Shown here piece after piece: positions 45,015 to 53,679 of a stretch of DNA of 64,000 nt. The translations under genes were made by a program, and so were the position numbers. Below the pieces are notes generated by a model. That model saw only the letters and a list, made by a program, of their open reading frames with translations. It made no database searches and was not told where the DNA came from. The DNA comes from Chryseobacterium sp. ISL-6. GTDB taxonomy: Bacteria > Bacteroidota > Bacteroidia > Flavobacteriales > Weeksellaceae. How positions within the stretch are numbered: the first letter of the stretch is position 1; the number at the start of each line of letters is the position of its first letter. Location: the NCBI RefSeq assembly GCF_018613715.1, contig NZ_JAGGPT010000001.1:299919-363918 (forward strand), in the 5' to 3' direction.

Positions 45015-46823
45015 TTATTTTCCGACCTGAGGAATTTCAATTTCTGAAACCATCATTTTGTATTTCTGTAATTGAAGAGGTATGGCTTCTTTTTTATCCC
45101 TGAAAAAGATTGAAGTACTGAAAAGATCTTCATAATAAGTAATGCCATCCAAAATGTTCTTTTTAAAAGAGTTCCATTTTTTTGTCTGAGAATGAGTAGT
45201 AACTACAGATGAATCCGCGATCTCTTTTTTCAGATGATCAACATACATTTTAAGTTCATTGATAAACATATTCGGACGTCGGTTGTCCGGTAGAATATTT
45301 GAATTACCGTAAATGTGCTGGACCATTTCTAATAATGAAACTTCTTTATTGAAATAGGCAAGATTTGGACCTGGACAAATTACAACCCCTTGCTTCTCTC
45401 CTTTTATTTCTATGTTCTGTTCCAGATATGCGGAATTAACCAATCCAACACATAAACATGCTTTATCGGTAATTTCGGTTTTCCTTTTATTGAACTCATC
45501 AGTCGTTAAGGTTTTTTTTTCCATTTGAAGTTCATCAAGTTTAATATCCTGATATTTCTTTGAGGCTGTGCATATACCTTTCGGAGAGTATTCTTTACTT
45601 AGAGCTAATAACTTTTTCGGACATGAGCTTCCATATTTTTTATTCCCTTCTTTCTTATCTTTCAAAAGCTGATTGGAAGTACCACGAACAGTATTGAAAG
45701 GAACGCCCAACGGAGAAATCTTACTGAGATAAAAATCTTCTTCCTTTGATTTCAGGAGAAGCTCTCTGGTTGCTTTATCTACGGAAGTAGCTTCCGGAAC
45801 GAGTAAAAATGGCGATCCCCACCCTACGCTGTCAACATTGTAATTTTCAAGTAAAAATTCGTGCTCTTCCGATGTGCCTACCCCGCCCTGAACTGTAATT
45901 TTCATTTCCAGTGGCTGTACAACAATATATTTGCCTTTCTGTTCTAAAGCATTATTCATTATTGTATGTGCAGACTGTATAAGTTCATTCTTTTTTTGTT
46001 TAAACTCTTCCATGATCGGTCCCAATAACAAACCTTCGGTTGCAAAGGCATGTCCGCCGCAATTTAATCCTGATTCTATTCTATATTCAGAAATCCATAA
46101 TCCTTTCTTTGCTAAAAAATTCCCCTGTATCATTGCTGAACGGAAATCGCTGACCTTAAGAATGATCTTCTTCTTTAAAATACCATTCTGATCGGGGAAA
46201 AAGTCATCAAACTCTTCGATATAACTGTATAATCGTGGATTCATTCCAGCGGAAAGTACCATTGATGATGATAATTTGCTTTTGGCAAATCCTCGCAGCG
46301 AAGCATGGGCATCATTATAAATAACCGGGAGCTGTTCGTTTTTTCTGAAATTGTCTTTGTCTACTTTGGTCATGATATTGACATCGATACCTCCGGGTTT
46401 CAGATTGGTTTCAATAAAATGTTTGATGCTCGAACTGAGATAATCCTTTTGATTTAAAAAACTTTGTAGTCCGTTTTTAAGGTCAGAAGTGTTAGGAAGC
46501 ATTGCAATGAAGTTCTTTAGTACTTCCTTATTTTTACTAAGTTCCTGTTTAAAAGCTTCAAATTTTTCATTTACGATATCATCCATCATATCTAGGTAAT
46601 CCGTAATTCTTTTGGCGCGGTAATCGTCTGTTTTATGAGAAATACTGCGATAATCCAAACTGAATTTTTTGTTATAAAAGTCTTTCATTTTTTCGATGAT
46701 CTCATCATCTATGATAGAAATAACAGAAGAAATTCCATAGTGTGCCACCCGTATCGGACTGTCTATGGTATAGGCGAGTCCCATCACAGGAATATGAAAA
46801 TTGTGTAAGGGTTTATTTTTCAT
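45015..46823 (-). CDS. Uncharacterised 602-residue protein, possible FMN/Fe-S TIM-barrel enzyme
   Basis: A long soluble protein with no signal peptide. Notable segments are YRIESGLNCGGHAFATEGLL, ITVQGGVGTSEEHEFLLENY, SVGWGSPFLLVPEATSVD and ISPLGVPFNTVRG, which look like phosphate-binding loops of FMN-type TIM barrels (GGVGT as in nitronate monooxygenase-like enzymes). A C-terminal Cys set (GSSCPKK, KGICTAS, KACLCVGL, VVICPGP; about residues 400-500) could hold an iron-sulfur cluster. A helical N-terminal 150 residues precedes the barrel. I cannot name the family. It is monocistronic and divergent from the SRPBCC gene. Confidence 0.85.
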   Translation of the reverse strand: MKNKPLHNFHIPVMGLAYTIDSPIRVAHYGISSVISIIDDEIIEKMKDFYNKKFSLDYRSISHKTDDYRAKRITDYLDMMDDIVNEKFEAFKQELSKNKEVLKNFIAMLPNTSDLKNGLQSFLNQKDYLSSSIKHFIETNLKPGGIDVNIMTKVDKDNFRKNEQLPVIYNDAHASLRGFAKSKLSSSMVLSAGMNPRLYSYIEEFDDFFPDQNGILKKKIILKVSDFRSAMIQGNFLAKKGLWISEYRIESGLNCGGHAFATEGLLLGPIMEEFKQKKNELIQSAHTIMNNALEQKGKYIVVQPLEMKITVQGGVGTSEEHEFLLENYNVDSVGWGSPFLLVPEATSVDKATRELLLKSKEEDFYLSKISPLGVPFNTVRGTSNQLLKDKKEGNKKYGSSCPKKLLALSKEYSPKGICTASKKYQDIKLDELQMEKKTLTTDEFNKRKTEITDKACLCVGLVNSAYLEQNIEIKGEKQGVVICPGPNLAYFNKEVSLLEMVQHIYGNSNILPDNRRPNMFINELKMYVDHLKKEIADSSVVTTHSQTKKWNSFKKNILDGITYYEDLFSTSIFFRDKKEAIPLQLQKYKMMVSEIEIPQVGK

Positions 46824-47050
46824 TTTTATTAATAAAATTAGTTTGAAAAGATAGTTTGAAACCCTTAATTATCTTATACTATTATCTACTAAAGTATACC
46901 TTTACAGTATATGAGAATAATGATATTAAAAGGGAGTTAAAAAGATATTTTTTATGAAAAAATCAGGTAAAAAAATGAAAAAGAAACGCAGTTTTAGAAA
47001 GTAATACCTTACTTTGTTTTAAATGATCAATAAATAAAAATTTGAAAAGT

Positions 47051-47515
47051 ATGGTACATCAGCTTCAGCGTGAGCAACAATTATATTGTAATCTGGAAAC
47101 GGCCTGGAATTTCTTTTCTTCGGCTAATAATCTGTCTGAAATTACACCCAAAGACATGAATTTTATTGTTCTTACCAAGCTGGAAAATGATGAGATTTAT
47201 GAAGGAATGATCATCGATTATTATGTTTCTCCTCTATTGGGAGTTAAAATGGCCTGGCAAACAGAAATTACCCAGGTTTCTTTTCAAAAGAATTTTACAG
47301 ATTTTCAGAAAAAAGGACCTTATAAATTGTGGAATCATTTTCATGAATTTATTCCTAATGAAAGAGGAGTACTGATAAGAGATACTATCGATTATGAACT
47401 TCCTATGGGATTTTTAGGAGAAATTGCACATGGTTTATTTGTTAAAAAGAAACTTGAGCATATTTTTGATTATCGTTTTCAGGTTTTAGAAAGATTATTT
47501 AATCAGAATAAATAG
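47051..47515 (+). CDS. SRPBCC-family (START/Bet v1-like) protein
   Basis: 154 residues from the ATG at 47051; a TTG nine bases earlier is in frame. It begins with QLQREQQLYCNLETAWNFFS and SANNLSEITPKDMNF and ends with FLGEIAHGLFVKKKLEHIFD, the hallmarks of the cell-division-inhibitor-like SRPBCC group. These proteins bind hydrophobic ligands in a helix-grip fold; no catalytic role is implied. A possible 16-codon ORF lies upstream at 46954. Confidence 0.85.
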   Translation: MVHQLQREQQLYCNLETAWNFFSSANNLSEITPKDMNFIVLTKLENDEIYEGMIIDYYVSPLLGVKMAWQTEITQVSFQKNFTDFQKKGPYKLWNHFHEFIPNERGVLIRDTIDYELPMGFLGEIAHGLFVKKKLEHIFDYRFQVLERLFNQNK

Positions 47516-47712
47516 TTAATCCTATTTTTTAATCTGGATTAAAATAAAAAAATAGATGAAGCTTTCTTTATCCTATTTTATACCAATAGTAGATTTAAGA
47601 TTGAAATTTTTTATAATTTACAATAAAAGCAATATGGGAGAATTTTGTTTTAGTATATTATTTTCTGCATTATTATTACATTTACGTTGATAAACGTTCT
47701 AATAAATATACC

Positions 47713-48561
47713 ATGGTAAAATCTACAATACCACTCCATAAAAACGAGCTTCCCATTATTGGTATTGAAATCTGCCCTATTGTTAAGCCTGATAAAATAT
47801 TACAAATTCCACATAGGGATGAGCATTTTATGTTTGTTGTTCAACAGGAAGGTAACTCTTTATGGGAACTTGATTTTCGTGAAATTGAATTATTTGGGAC
47901 ATCAATCTTGTACGTAGCACCAGGTCAGGTTCATCGGTATTTAAAACATGAAAATTGTAAAGGTTGGTTTGTATTTATAGAAACCGCATTAATCCCTAAA
48001 ACGTATCTTGAGATCTATAATACCTATCTTAATTCCAATCAGGTAGCTTCAATAACAAGAGATAGTGATTTATTTTCATTTATTCCTGTCTTTGATTCTA
48101 TTTTAAAGAATCCTGAAGCTCCTTTTCAGAATAACCTTATAAGTTCGCTCTCTGATAGTTTGACAGGGCTTATTATTAGAGTATTCATAGAGAACCGACA
48201 TTCTGAAAAGATTATTGCCGGACAGAAATATAAAACTGTACTTCAGTTTAAACAATTGATTCAGACGCATTATAAACAATTGAAGCAGGTAAAAGAATAT
48301 GCATCGGAACTTCATATAACTCCTCTTTATCTGAATGAAGTAGTAAAAGAAATTACAGGTTTTGCGGCCAGCCATTGGATACAGCAGGAAATTATTATTG
48401 AATCTCAACGGCTATTATATTATACCAATCTGGATATAAAACAGATTGCCTTTGAACTGGGTTATGAAGATTACGCCTATTTTTCCAGGTTTTTTAAAAA
48501 TAAAACAGGATTTACAGCATCTCAGTTCCGAAAACGAAAACCATCATTTGTCCAATTATAG
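47713..48561 (+). CDS. AraC-family regulator upstream of an MFS gene
   Basis: 282 residues: a cupin-type N-domain (PHRDEHFMFVVQQEGNSLWE, YVAPGQVHRYL) and an AraC HTH pair (EYASELHITPLYLNEVVKEI, IAFELGYEDYAYFSRFFKNK). It lies 78 bases before an MFS transporter on the same strand, which has its own -7 box, so it is probably that gene's activator. Confidence 0.9.
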   Translation: MVKSTIPLHKNELPIIGIEICPIVKPDKILQIPHRDEHFMFVVQQEGNSLWELDFREIELFGTSILYVAPGQVHRYLKHENCKGWFVFIETALIPKTYLEIYNTYLNSNQVASITRDSDLFSFIPVFDSILKNPEAPFQNNLISSLSDSLTGLIIRVFIENRHSEKIIAGQKYKTVLQFKQLIQTHYKQLKQVKEYASELHITPLYLNEVVKEITGFAASHWIQQEIIIESQRLLYYTNLDIKQIAFELGYEDYAYFSRFFKNKTGFTASQFRKRKPSFVQL

Positions 48562-48598
48562 CCATGGAATAGCTATCGTCAGATCTGCTCTTCAAATT

Positions 48599-48606
48599 TA
48601 CTTTTG
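48599..48606 (+). promoter_or_regulatory. Putative -7 box of the MFS gene
   Basis: TACTTTTG matches TAnnTTTG, 33 bases before the ATG at 48640. A matching -33 element is not evident, which suits an activator-dependent promoter downstream of the araC gene. Confidence 0.45.
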
Positions 48607-48639
48607 TACTCGTAAAATAATTAAAAAAAACGATGCAAT

Positions 48640-49860
48640 ATGGCAAGTAAAAGTACAAATCCAGTAGCTCAGGGTCCAGATGCTACTGTTGTTAAGGAAC
48701 AAAAAATCCCACTAACAAAAGTTTTGGCTCCAATAGTGGTCTCCGTATTTTCGGCCTACCTTACAATAGGTATCGCTTTGGGTGCATTACCACCATTAAT
48801 CAAAAATGAATTAAAATTTGATACTTTCATTGTAGGAATTGTGGTGGGGCTTCAGTTTTTGGCAACGTTATTAACCCGCGCCTATGCTGGAAAAATTACA
48901 GATACACTTGGTGCTAAAATAAGTAATCACCGGGGGATATTTCTGGTTTTAATCGCAGGAGTCTTTTATATTATAGGTAGTTCCGCAGTCCATTTTCCAT
49001 TAATAGCACTTGGGATACTCATCATTTCAAGGATAATACACGGTATATCTGAAAGTATGATGGTAACGGGAGCCTTGACTTGGGGAATTGGTTTGGTAGG
49101 ACCTCATAAATCAGGTAAAGTAATGACCTGGAACGGAATTTCAATGTATGCAGGAATTGCTATAGGTGCGCCTTTAAGTATGTGGTTAGGAAATAGATTT
49201 GGAACAGGTGTTCCTTTTTTATTGATTTTTGCATTATCAAGTATAAGTTGGCTGTCTACCGCTAAACTACCGACTCTTGAAGTTGATCCGACCCACATAA
49301 GAACTCCATTTTATAAAGTAATAGGAAAGGTTTCGGATCAGGGATTGGCATTGGCTTTTTCTTCTTTAGGATTTGCCTGTATAGCTTCTTTTATCGCTTT
49401 ACTATTCGCTGAAAAAAACTGGGATAATGCTTCTTTGGGATTTATCTGTTTTGGGGGCTTTTATATTCTTACCCGCATATTATTTTCTTCCTTCCCTGAT
49501 AAATATGGTGGTTATAAGGTTGCATTGGTTTCATTTGTTATTGAAATTATTGGTCAGCTATTGATTGGTTTTTCTCATTCAGGATGGATGGCTATTGTAG
49601 GTTGTGCTCTTACAGGAATAGGTTTTTCCCTGGTATTTCCTTCTCTGGGAGTTTTGGCAATCAAGAAAGTTACTCCACATATGAGAGGAACAGCTTTAGG
49701 AGCTTACTCAGCCTTTTTTGATCTTTCCTTAGGATTGGCAGGTCCAATAGCCGGGATCATTGCCGGATGGTTCAGCTACCAGTCTATTTATATATTCGGT
49801 GCTGTAGGTGGTATGCTTGCCATTTTGGTTTTGGTAATGCGAAAGAACAGTCATGAGTAA
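48640..49860 (+). CDS. MFS transporter (YhhS-like)
   Basis: 406 residues and 12 TM helices. TM1 region VFSAYLTIGIALGALPPLIK; motif A in LTRAYAGKITDTLGAKISNH, a form typical of YhhS/YfcJ-type exporters; MVTGALTWGIGLVGPHKSGK in TM5. Candidate drug or metabolite efflux, under the AraC regulator just upstream. The substrate is not predictable. Confidence 0.9.
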   Translation: MASKSTNPVAQGPDATVVKEQKIPLTKVLAPIVVSVFSAYLTIGIALGALPPLIKNELKFDTFIVGIVVGLQFLATLLTRAYAGKITDTLGAKISNHRGIFLVLIAGVFYIIGSSAVHFPLIALGILIISRIIHGISESMMVTGALTWGIGLVGPHKSGKVMTWNGISMYAGIAIGAPLSMWLGNRFGTGVPFLLIFALSSISWLSTAKLPTLEVDPTHIRTPFYKVIGKVSDQGLALAFSSLGFACIASFIALLFAEKNWDNASLGFICFGGFYILTRILFSSFPDKYGGYKVALVSFVIEIIGQLLIGFSHSGWMAIVGCALTGIGFSLVFPSLGVLAIKKVTPHMRGTALGAYSAFFDLSLGLAGPIAGIIAGWFSYQSIYIFGAVGGMLAILVLVMRKNSHE

Positions 49861-49897
49861 GGTGATTTTAAACTACTTCTCATCATCTGATTTATAA

Positions 49898-49929
49898 AAA
49901 AAGACTAACCTTTCCGGGTTAGTCTTTTT
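49898..49929. terminator. Bidirectional terminator
   Basis: Perfect 13-bp arms, aaaaagactaacc / ggttagtcttttt, with a 6-nt loop and A/T tracts on both sides, between the convergent MFS and DUF3078 genes. Confidence 0.85.
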
Positions 49930-49949
49930 GTTTGTATTGATGGACTCAT

Positions 49950-50873
49950 TTATTTTTTCATCCAAGACTGATTGTCTTTTTTATCAGAGCGTTTTTTACC
50001 ATTGTCGATATTATAAGCAAAACCAACTCCTAAAGTTTGTTTTAGCTGTGTCCTTCTGATCTGATTGTGATCATATAGTAAGTCTAGAGTTATATTAGTA
50101 GAAATGAATTTATTGATCTTCATATTTAAAATTCCACTGTAAGAAAGAACCAATCGATCTGGATGATCTAAATAATTAGAAAATACGGAACCTGTATTGG
50201 TAAGGTTGATGTTTTCCATGATTTTCAGTTTATAAATAGCTGTTCCTAAGAAACCGAACTGGAATAATGAAGAATCTCCATCATTTTTTAATCCATAAGT
50301 TCCGGCATATTGCAGATCTTTATCTAATACAAATGTCACTCTTGCATTAGCTGGACGTAGGGTCATGGTAAAGTTATCATTAGGTCTGTAAGTAAAACCG
50401 GCACCTACATTTAAATAACCGGGAGCCATAAAATTCGAGATCTTTTTAGCATCAGGGTTATTTCCATCTTCATATCCTGCTGCAAACTGAGTCTGTAGAC
50501 TTACACCACCGGATACGTACCAGTTTTTGGCAATCTCTCTACCATAATTACTGGAGAGATTAATGACATCCTGTGTTTTTCTAGTTCCTACTCCCTGGGT
50601 GTTATTTTGCCCATAGCCAAGAATAATAATGTTTTCCCATAGATCTTTTCCTTTTTCATAAGTAAGGTTGTAATTTACACCTGCAAGCCAACCCACGTTG
50701 TTAGCTCCACCACCAACCCAATTCGAAAATGCAGCTTGGTTTAGCATTAAAGTGTTTTGACCCTGAATGCTCCATGCTTTAGTTGTATCTACTACAGGAG
50801 CTTCAGTTTTTACCTCTTGTGCAGAAGCAAAAATTCCAAAAGAAATGGAAAAGGTTAATAAAATTTTTTTCAT
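49950..50873 (-). CDS. DUF3078 outer-membrane-like protein
   Basis: 307 residues with a signal peptide (ISFGIFASAQ) and the DUF3078 start (WSIQGQNTLMLNQAAFSNWV, then GGGANNVGWLAG). Alternating strands such as NYNLTYEKGKDLWENIIILG suggest a beta barrel. Function unknown; common in Flavobacteriia. TATTTTTG (50899-50892, minus strand), 18 bases before the ATG, is a good -7 box. Confidence 0.88.
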   Translation of the reverse strand: MKKILLTFSISFGIFASAQEVKTEAPVVDTTKAWSIQGQNTLMLNQAAFSNWVGGGANNVGWLAGVNYNLTYEKGKDLWENIIILGYGQNNTQGVGTRKTQDVINLSSNYGREIAKNWYVSGGVSLQTQFAAGYEDGNNPDAKKISNFMAPGYLNVGAGFTYRPNDNFTMTLRPANARVTFVLDKDLQYAGTYGLKNDGDSSLFQFGFLGTAIYKLKIMENINLTNTGSVFSNYLDHPDRLVLSYSGILNMKINKFISTNITLDLLYDHNQIRRTQLKQTLGVGFAYNIDNGKKRSDKKDNQSWMKK

Positions 50874-51182
50874 AATTTAAAGATTTGGTTGCAAAAATAG
50901 AAATATAATTTTTGTTAAAAATTGTCAAAAAAACCTAAAATCACTTAAAATTAATGTTTTTTATCATACAATTTAATAATGTGATAGAACAATATTTTGC
51001 ATATTGTTCACTTTTGTATGAAATATACAGTATTGATGGGTATTTCTGATAGAAATCATTTTGTTTATTTGAAATCAATTTAATATATACACCCTCTTTT
51101 GTTGGTATCTGGTGACTCTGTAATAATTTCATGGAGAAGGGAATTAAATTTCTTAATTTTAACAGATACATAAAATGATTGA
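50874..51182. other. Intergenic region between DUF3078 and mocR
   Basis: 309 A/T-rich bases between divergent genes. It contains the minus-strand -7 box TATTTTTG (50899-50892). No convincing plus-strand promoter, repeat or small gene was seen. Two short open frames here overlap each other and have no coding character. Confidence 0.5.
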
Positions 51183-52595
51183 ATGAAAAAAGAAGTCCTG
51201 TATTTAAAGATTGCCGGAATCATTGAGAAACAAATTCTTAATGGAACCTTAAGGCTTGGCGATAAACTCCCGTCTATACGAACTGTACAGAAAGTGTATA
51301 ATGTAAGTATCAATACTGTTCGACAGGCATTTCTGGAACTTGAAAGTAAATCATTAATAGAGCCTGTTCCAAAATCGGGTTATTATGTAAGCCGGGCTTC
51401 TCAAAGGAAATTTTCACTTCCCTCGGTTATTATATTAGAATCATTACAGAAAGAAAAACATCCTGAAGATCTTTTTAATAAAACTTTTGCTTCATCCGAT
51501 AATAAAGATATTACCCATTTTTCTCTTGGCTTGCCTGAAAAAAGTCTTCTACCAATTGCTCAGCTTAACAAAAGTGTCGCTACGGTGATGCGCACTTTAG
51601 CCAACGGTGGTGCAACCTACGAATCGGTACAGGGTAATCTTAACTTCAGAAGAACCGTTGCCAGATGGGCGTTTATGCTGGAAGGTAAAATAACTGAAGA
51701 TGATGTCGTGGTAACATCAGGGGCTATGAATGGAATGTTTATGTGCCTGATGGCAGTTACGAAACCTGGAGATAAAGTAGCTATTGAAAGCCCAGCCTAT
51801 TTCGGAATCCTTAAGATGATAAGTGCCATGGGACTTGAAGCTGTAGAAATACCTTCAGATCCTGCAACCGGTTTGGATCTGGAAGCTCTTAAAAAGGTTT
51901 TGCCTACGATAAGTGCATGTTGCTTTATAGTAAATTTTAATAATCCTTTGGGCACTCTGATGTCTGACGATCATAAAAGAGAACTGGTAAAAATGCTTAC
52001 GGAGCGTGATATTCCACTGGTAGAAAATGATATATTCAGGACAGTCTATTATGGAGCAGAAAGGCCAAAACCCTGTAAGGCATTTGATGAAGCTGGCATT
52101 GTAATGCTGGTCAATTCTGTATCTAAAACACTGGCGCCAGGTTATCGTGTAGGCTGGATTATTCCTGGAAAATACAAAGACAGGATTATTCAGCAAAAAT
52201 TAATTCAAACACTTTCTACACCTGCAATTTATCAGGAAACGATATCACATTTTTTAGAGAACGGAAGATATGATCATCACTTGCGGACTTTCAGAAAAAC
52301 AATACAGGCTAATTGTCAAAAACTTCAACAAGGAATAGAGGATTTTTTTCCGGATAACACGAAAGTTTCTCAGCCAAAAGGAGGTTTTATGCTATGGTTG
52401 GAGCTTGATAAAAAAATTGATACCGTAAAACTGTATGATATTGCCATCCGTCAAAATATAAGTTTCGCTCCGGGAAGGATGTTTACTCAATACAATCAAT
52501 ATAACAACTGTATGAGACTGAATTTTGCAATGGAATGGAATGAGAAAATAAACACTGACCTCCAGACCCTCGGGAAAATTGTTAAAGCCTGGTGA
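51183..52595 (+). CDS. MocR/PdxR-type GntR-aminotransferase regulator
   Basis: 470 residues: an N-terminal GntR winged helix (residues 5-70; NGTLRLGDKLPSIRTVQKVY, NVSINTVRQAFLELESK) fused to a fold-type I aminotransferase domain, with the PLP Lys in NSVSKTLAPGYRVGW and substrate Arg in CMRLNFAMEW. MocR proteins bind PLP or amino-acid adducts to control one nearby promoter. No target gene lies divergently; instead a promoter with repeated sites follows its own stop codon. Confidence 0.92.
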   Translation: MKKEVLYLKIAGIIEKQILNGTLRLGDKLPSIRTVQKVYNVSINTVRQAFLELESKSLIEPVPKSGYYVSRASQRKFSLPSVIILESLQKEKHPEDLFNKTFASSDNKDITHFSLGLPEKSLLPIAQLNKSVATVMRTLANGGATYESVQGNLNFRRTVARWAFMLEGKITEDDVVVTSGAMNGMFMCLMAVTKPGDKVAIESPAYFGILKMISAMGLEAVEIPSDPATGLDLEALKKVLPTISACCFIVNFNNPLGTLMSDDHKRELVKMLTERDIPLVENDIFRTVYYGAERPKPCKAFDEAGIVMLVNSVSKTLAPGYRVGWIIPGKYKDRIIQQKLIQTLSTPAIYQETISHFLENGRYDHHLRTFRKTIQANCQKLQQGIEDFFPDNTKVSQPKGGFMLWLELDKKIDTVKLYDIAIRQNISFAPGRMFTQYNQYNNCMRLNFAMEWNEKINTDLQTLGKIVKAW

Positions 52596-52658
52596 TCTGT
52601 ACCCTAATAAAAAACATCAACTGTATCTGTACCTCTCATACTGATTGCTCTAAATTTG
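52595..52658 (+). promoter_or_regulatory. Candidate MocR target promoter with direct repeats
   Basis: Two identical copies of atctgtacc (52595-52603 and 52625-52633), 30 bases apart, with a further ctgta at 52621, precede a -7 box TAAATTTG (52651-52658). The second copy lies where the -33 element should be, as expected for an activator. The first copy overlaps the mocR stop codon. Confidence 0.5.
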
Positions 52659-52999
52659 TAAACAACAAAACCAAATGATTTTAAAAATTGACGAGGCTGT
52701 AAAGTAATATTTATAGCTTCGTCTTTTTTTATCGTCTCCAATATTTGTTGAGATTCATAATGTCAATATTTTTTTTCTTTTGCTTTCAACTTTTCTATCA
52801 CTTTCCTACTGTTAAAATACATTTATATCAATTTTAAGAGAAATAATAAATATTGTTTTATCCTTTATTAATCGGATAAAAGCACTGGTCATGGGCATGC
52901 TAAGTATAAGTACTGAATAAAAAAAATGGTGCTTTATACTCTACTATTTGTTTTTTTATAATCGCAATTTTGGAATGTTAAACTTTAAAAACAAAAACC
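52596..52999. other. Intergenic region: promoter, 10-codon ORF, terminator, then A/T-rich sequence
   Basis: After the repeats and TAAATTTG box comes ATG at 52674 opening a 10-codon frame (MILKIDEAVK, stop at 52704-52706), which runs into a terminator hairpin (52690-52723). The remaining 275 bases before the lectin gene are A/T-rich, with no gene or clear repeat. Confidence 0.5.
52690..52723 (+). terminator. Terminator downstream of mocR and its short transcript
   Basis: A 14-bp stem, gacgaggctgtaaa / tttatagcttcgtc, including two G-U pairs, with a 6-nt loop, then TTTTTTT. It lies 95 bases after the mocR stop and only about 30 bases after the downstream promoter. Confidence 0.75.
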
Positions 53000-53344
53000 A
53001 TGTCAAAATTCAAAATTAACATCGTAGCAGGTCCGCTTTGGAGCAACGATCAAGCACAGAAATTAGGTGGCCGTATCGCTGCGGCACATTTAGGAAAATT
53101 TACTGGACAATGGAGTACCATTGTTGAGGGAGAAATGAGTGTAATTGAAGTTGAGTATGATACTGCTCCTTCAGGGGATACTGAATATACTTTAGACGTT
53201 CTTGCAGGACCTATCTGGAGTAATGATGATGCTAAAGAAATATGTCCGTCTATTTGTGCATCTTATGGAGGTACTTGGAATGGACAATGGACAACAGTTG
53301 TTGAAGGCAAAATGAGCGTTTGCGGCTGTGTGTTTAAATTTTAG
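53000..53344 (+). CDS. MVL-type mannan-binding lectin
   Basis: 114 residues made of two tandem repeats, about 6-53 and 65-114: AGPLWSNDQAQKLGGRIAAA ... GQWSTIVEGEMSV and AGPIWSNDDAKEICPSICAS ... GQWTTVVEGKMSV. This is the layout and length of the Microcystis viridis lectin MVL (113 residues), which binds the mannose-rich core of N-glycans. All four Cys (82, 86, 108, 110) are in repeat 2. There is no signal peptide, so it is cytosolic or released by another route. It is monocistronic with its own terminator. Sugar specificity is inference. Confidence 0.88.
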   Translation: MSKFKINIVAGPLWSNDQAQKLGGRIAAAHLGKFTGQWSTIVEGEMSVIEVEYDTAPSGDTEYTLDVLAGPIWSNDDAKEICPSICASYGGTWNGQWTTVVEGKMSVCGCVFKF

Positions 53345-53363
53345 GAAATAAAAAGTTTCAGAG

Positions 53364-53387
53364 AACCTTCAGGAATTCCTGAAGGTT
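53364..53387 (+). terminator. Terminator of the lectin gene
   Basis: Perfect self-complementary stretch, aaccttcaggaa / ttcctgaaggtt, followed by TTTTTT, 19 bases after the stop codon. Confidence 0.85.
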
Positions 53388-53560
53388 TTTTTTGATCTAC
53401 TGCAAGGGAATAAATGCCCGTGAACAGCTGATTTTGTATTAAAGAATAAAAATGTATATTTGAAAATATTTTAATTATATGCATGCATAACATTAATATG
53501 TTATTAATAAATAAATTAAAATATTAATAAAATTACAATGTGTTACATAATATATTTTAT

Positions 53561-53632
53561 TATATTTGCACTTCGAAATAATTTTTTTTCATCATTTGTG
53601 TTTTTTAAGGCCTCCCTCGGGAGGCTTTTTTT
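53561..53632 (+). ncRNA. Candidate short transcript (~60 nt), function unknown
   Basis: TATATTTG (53561-53568) is an exact -7 consensus. About 40 bases further on, gcctccc-tc-gggaggc (53610-53625) followed by TTTTTTT is a strong terminator that no protein gene needs. The predicted RNA, from about 53575 to 53632, has no open reading frame. A clear -33 element is missing. Confidence 0.4.
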
Positions 53633-53679
53633 GGAGCTTAAATTGCTGGTTAAAAAATGAAAATGAATGCTCAAAAAGG

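Larger units (their letters stand above)
53345..53679. other. Intergenic region with a possible short RNA gene
   Basis: 335 bases without a protein gene. It holds the lectin terminator (53364-53387), a very A/T-rich stretch, a -7 box TATATTTG (53561-53568) and a second plus-strand terminator (53610-53632). See the ncRNA entry. Confidence 0.6.
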
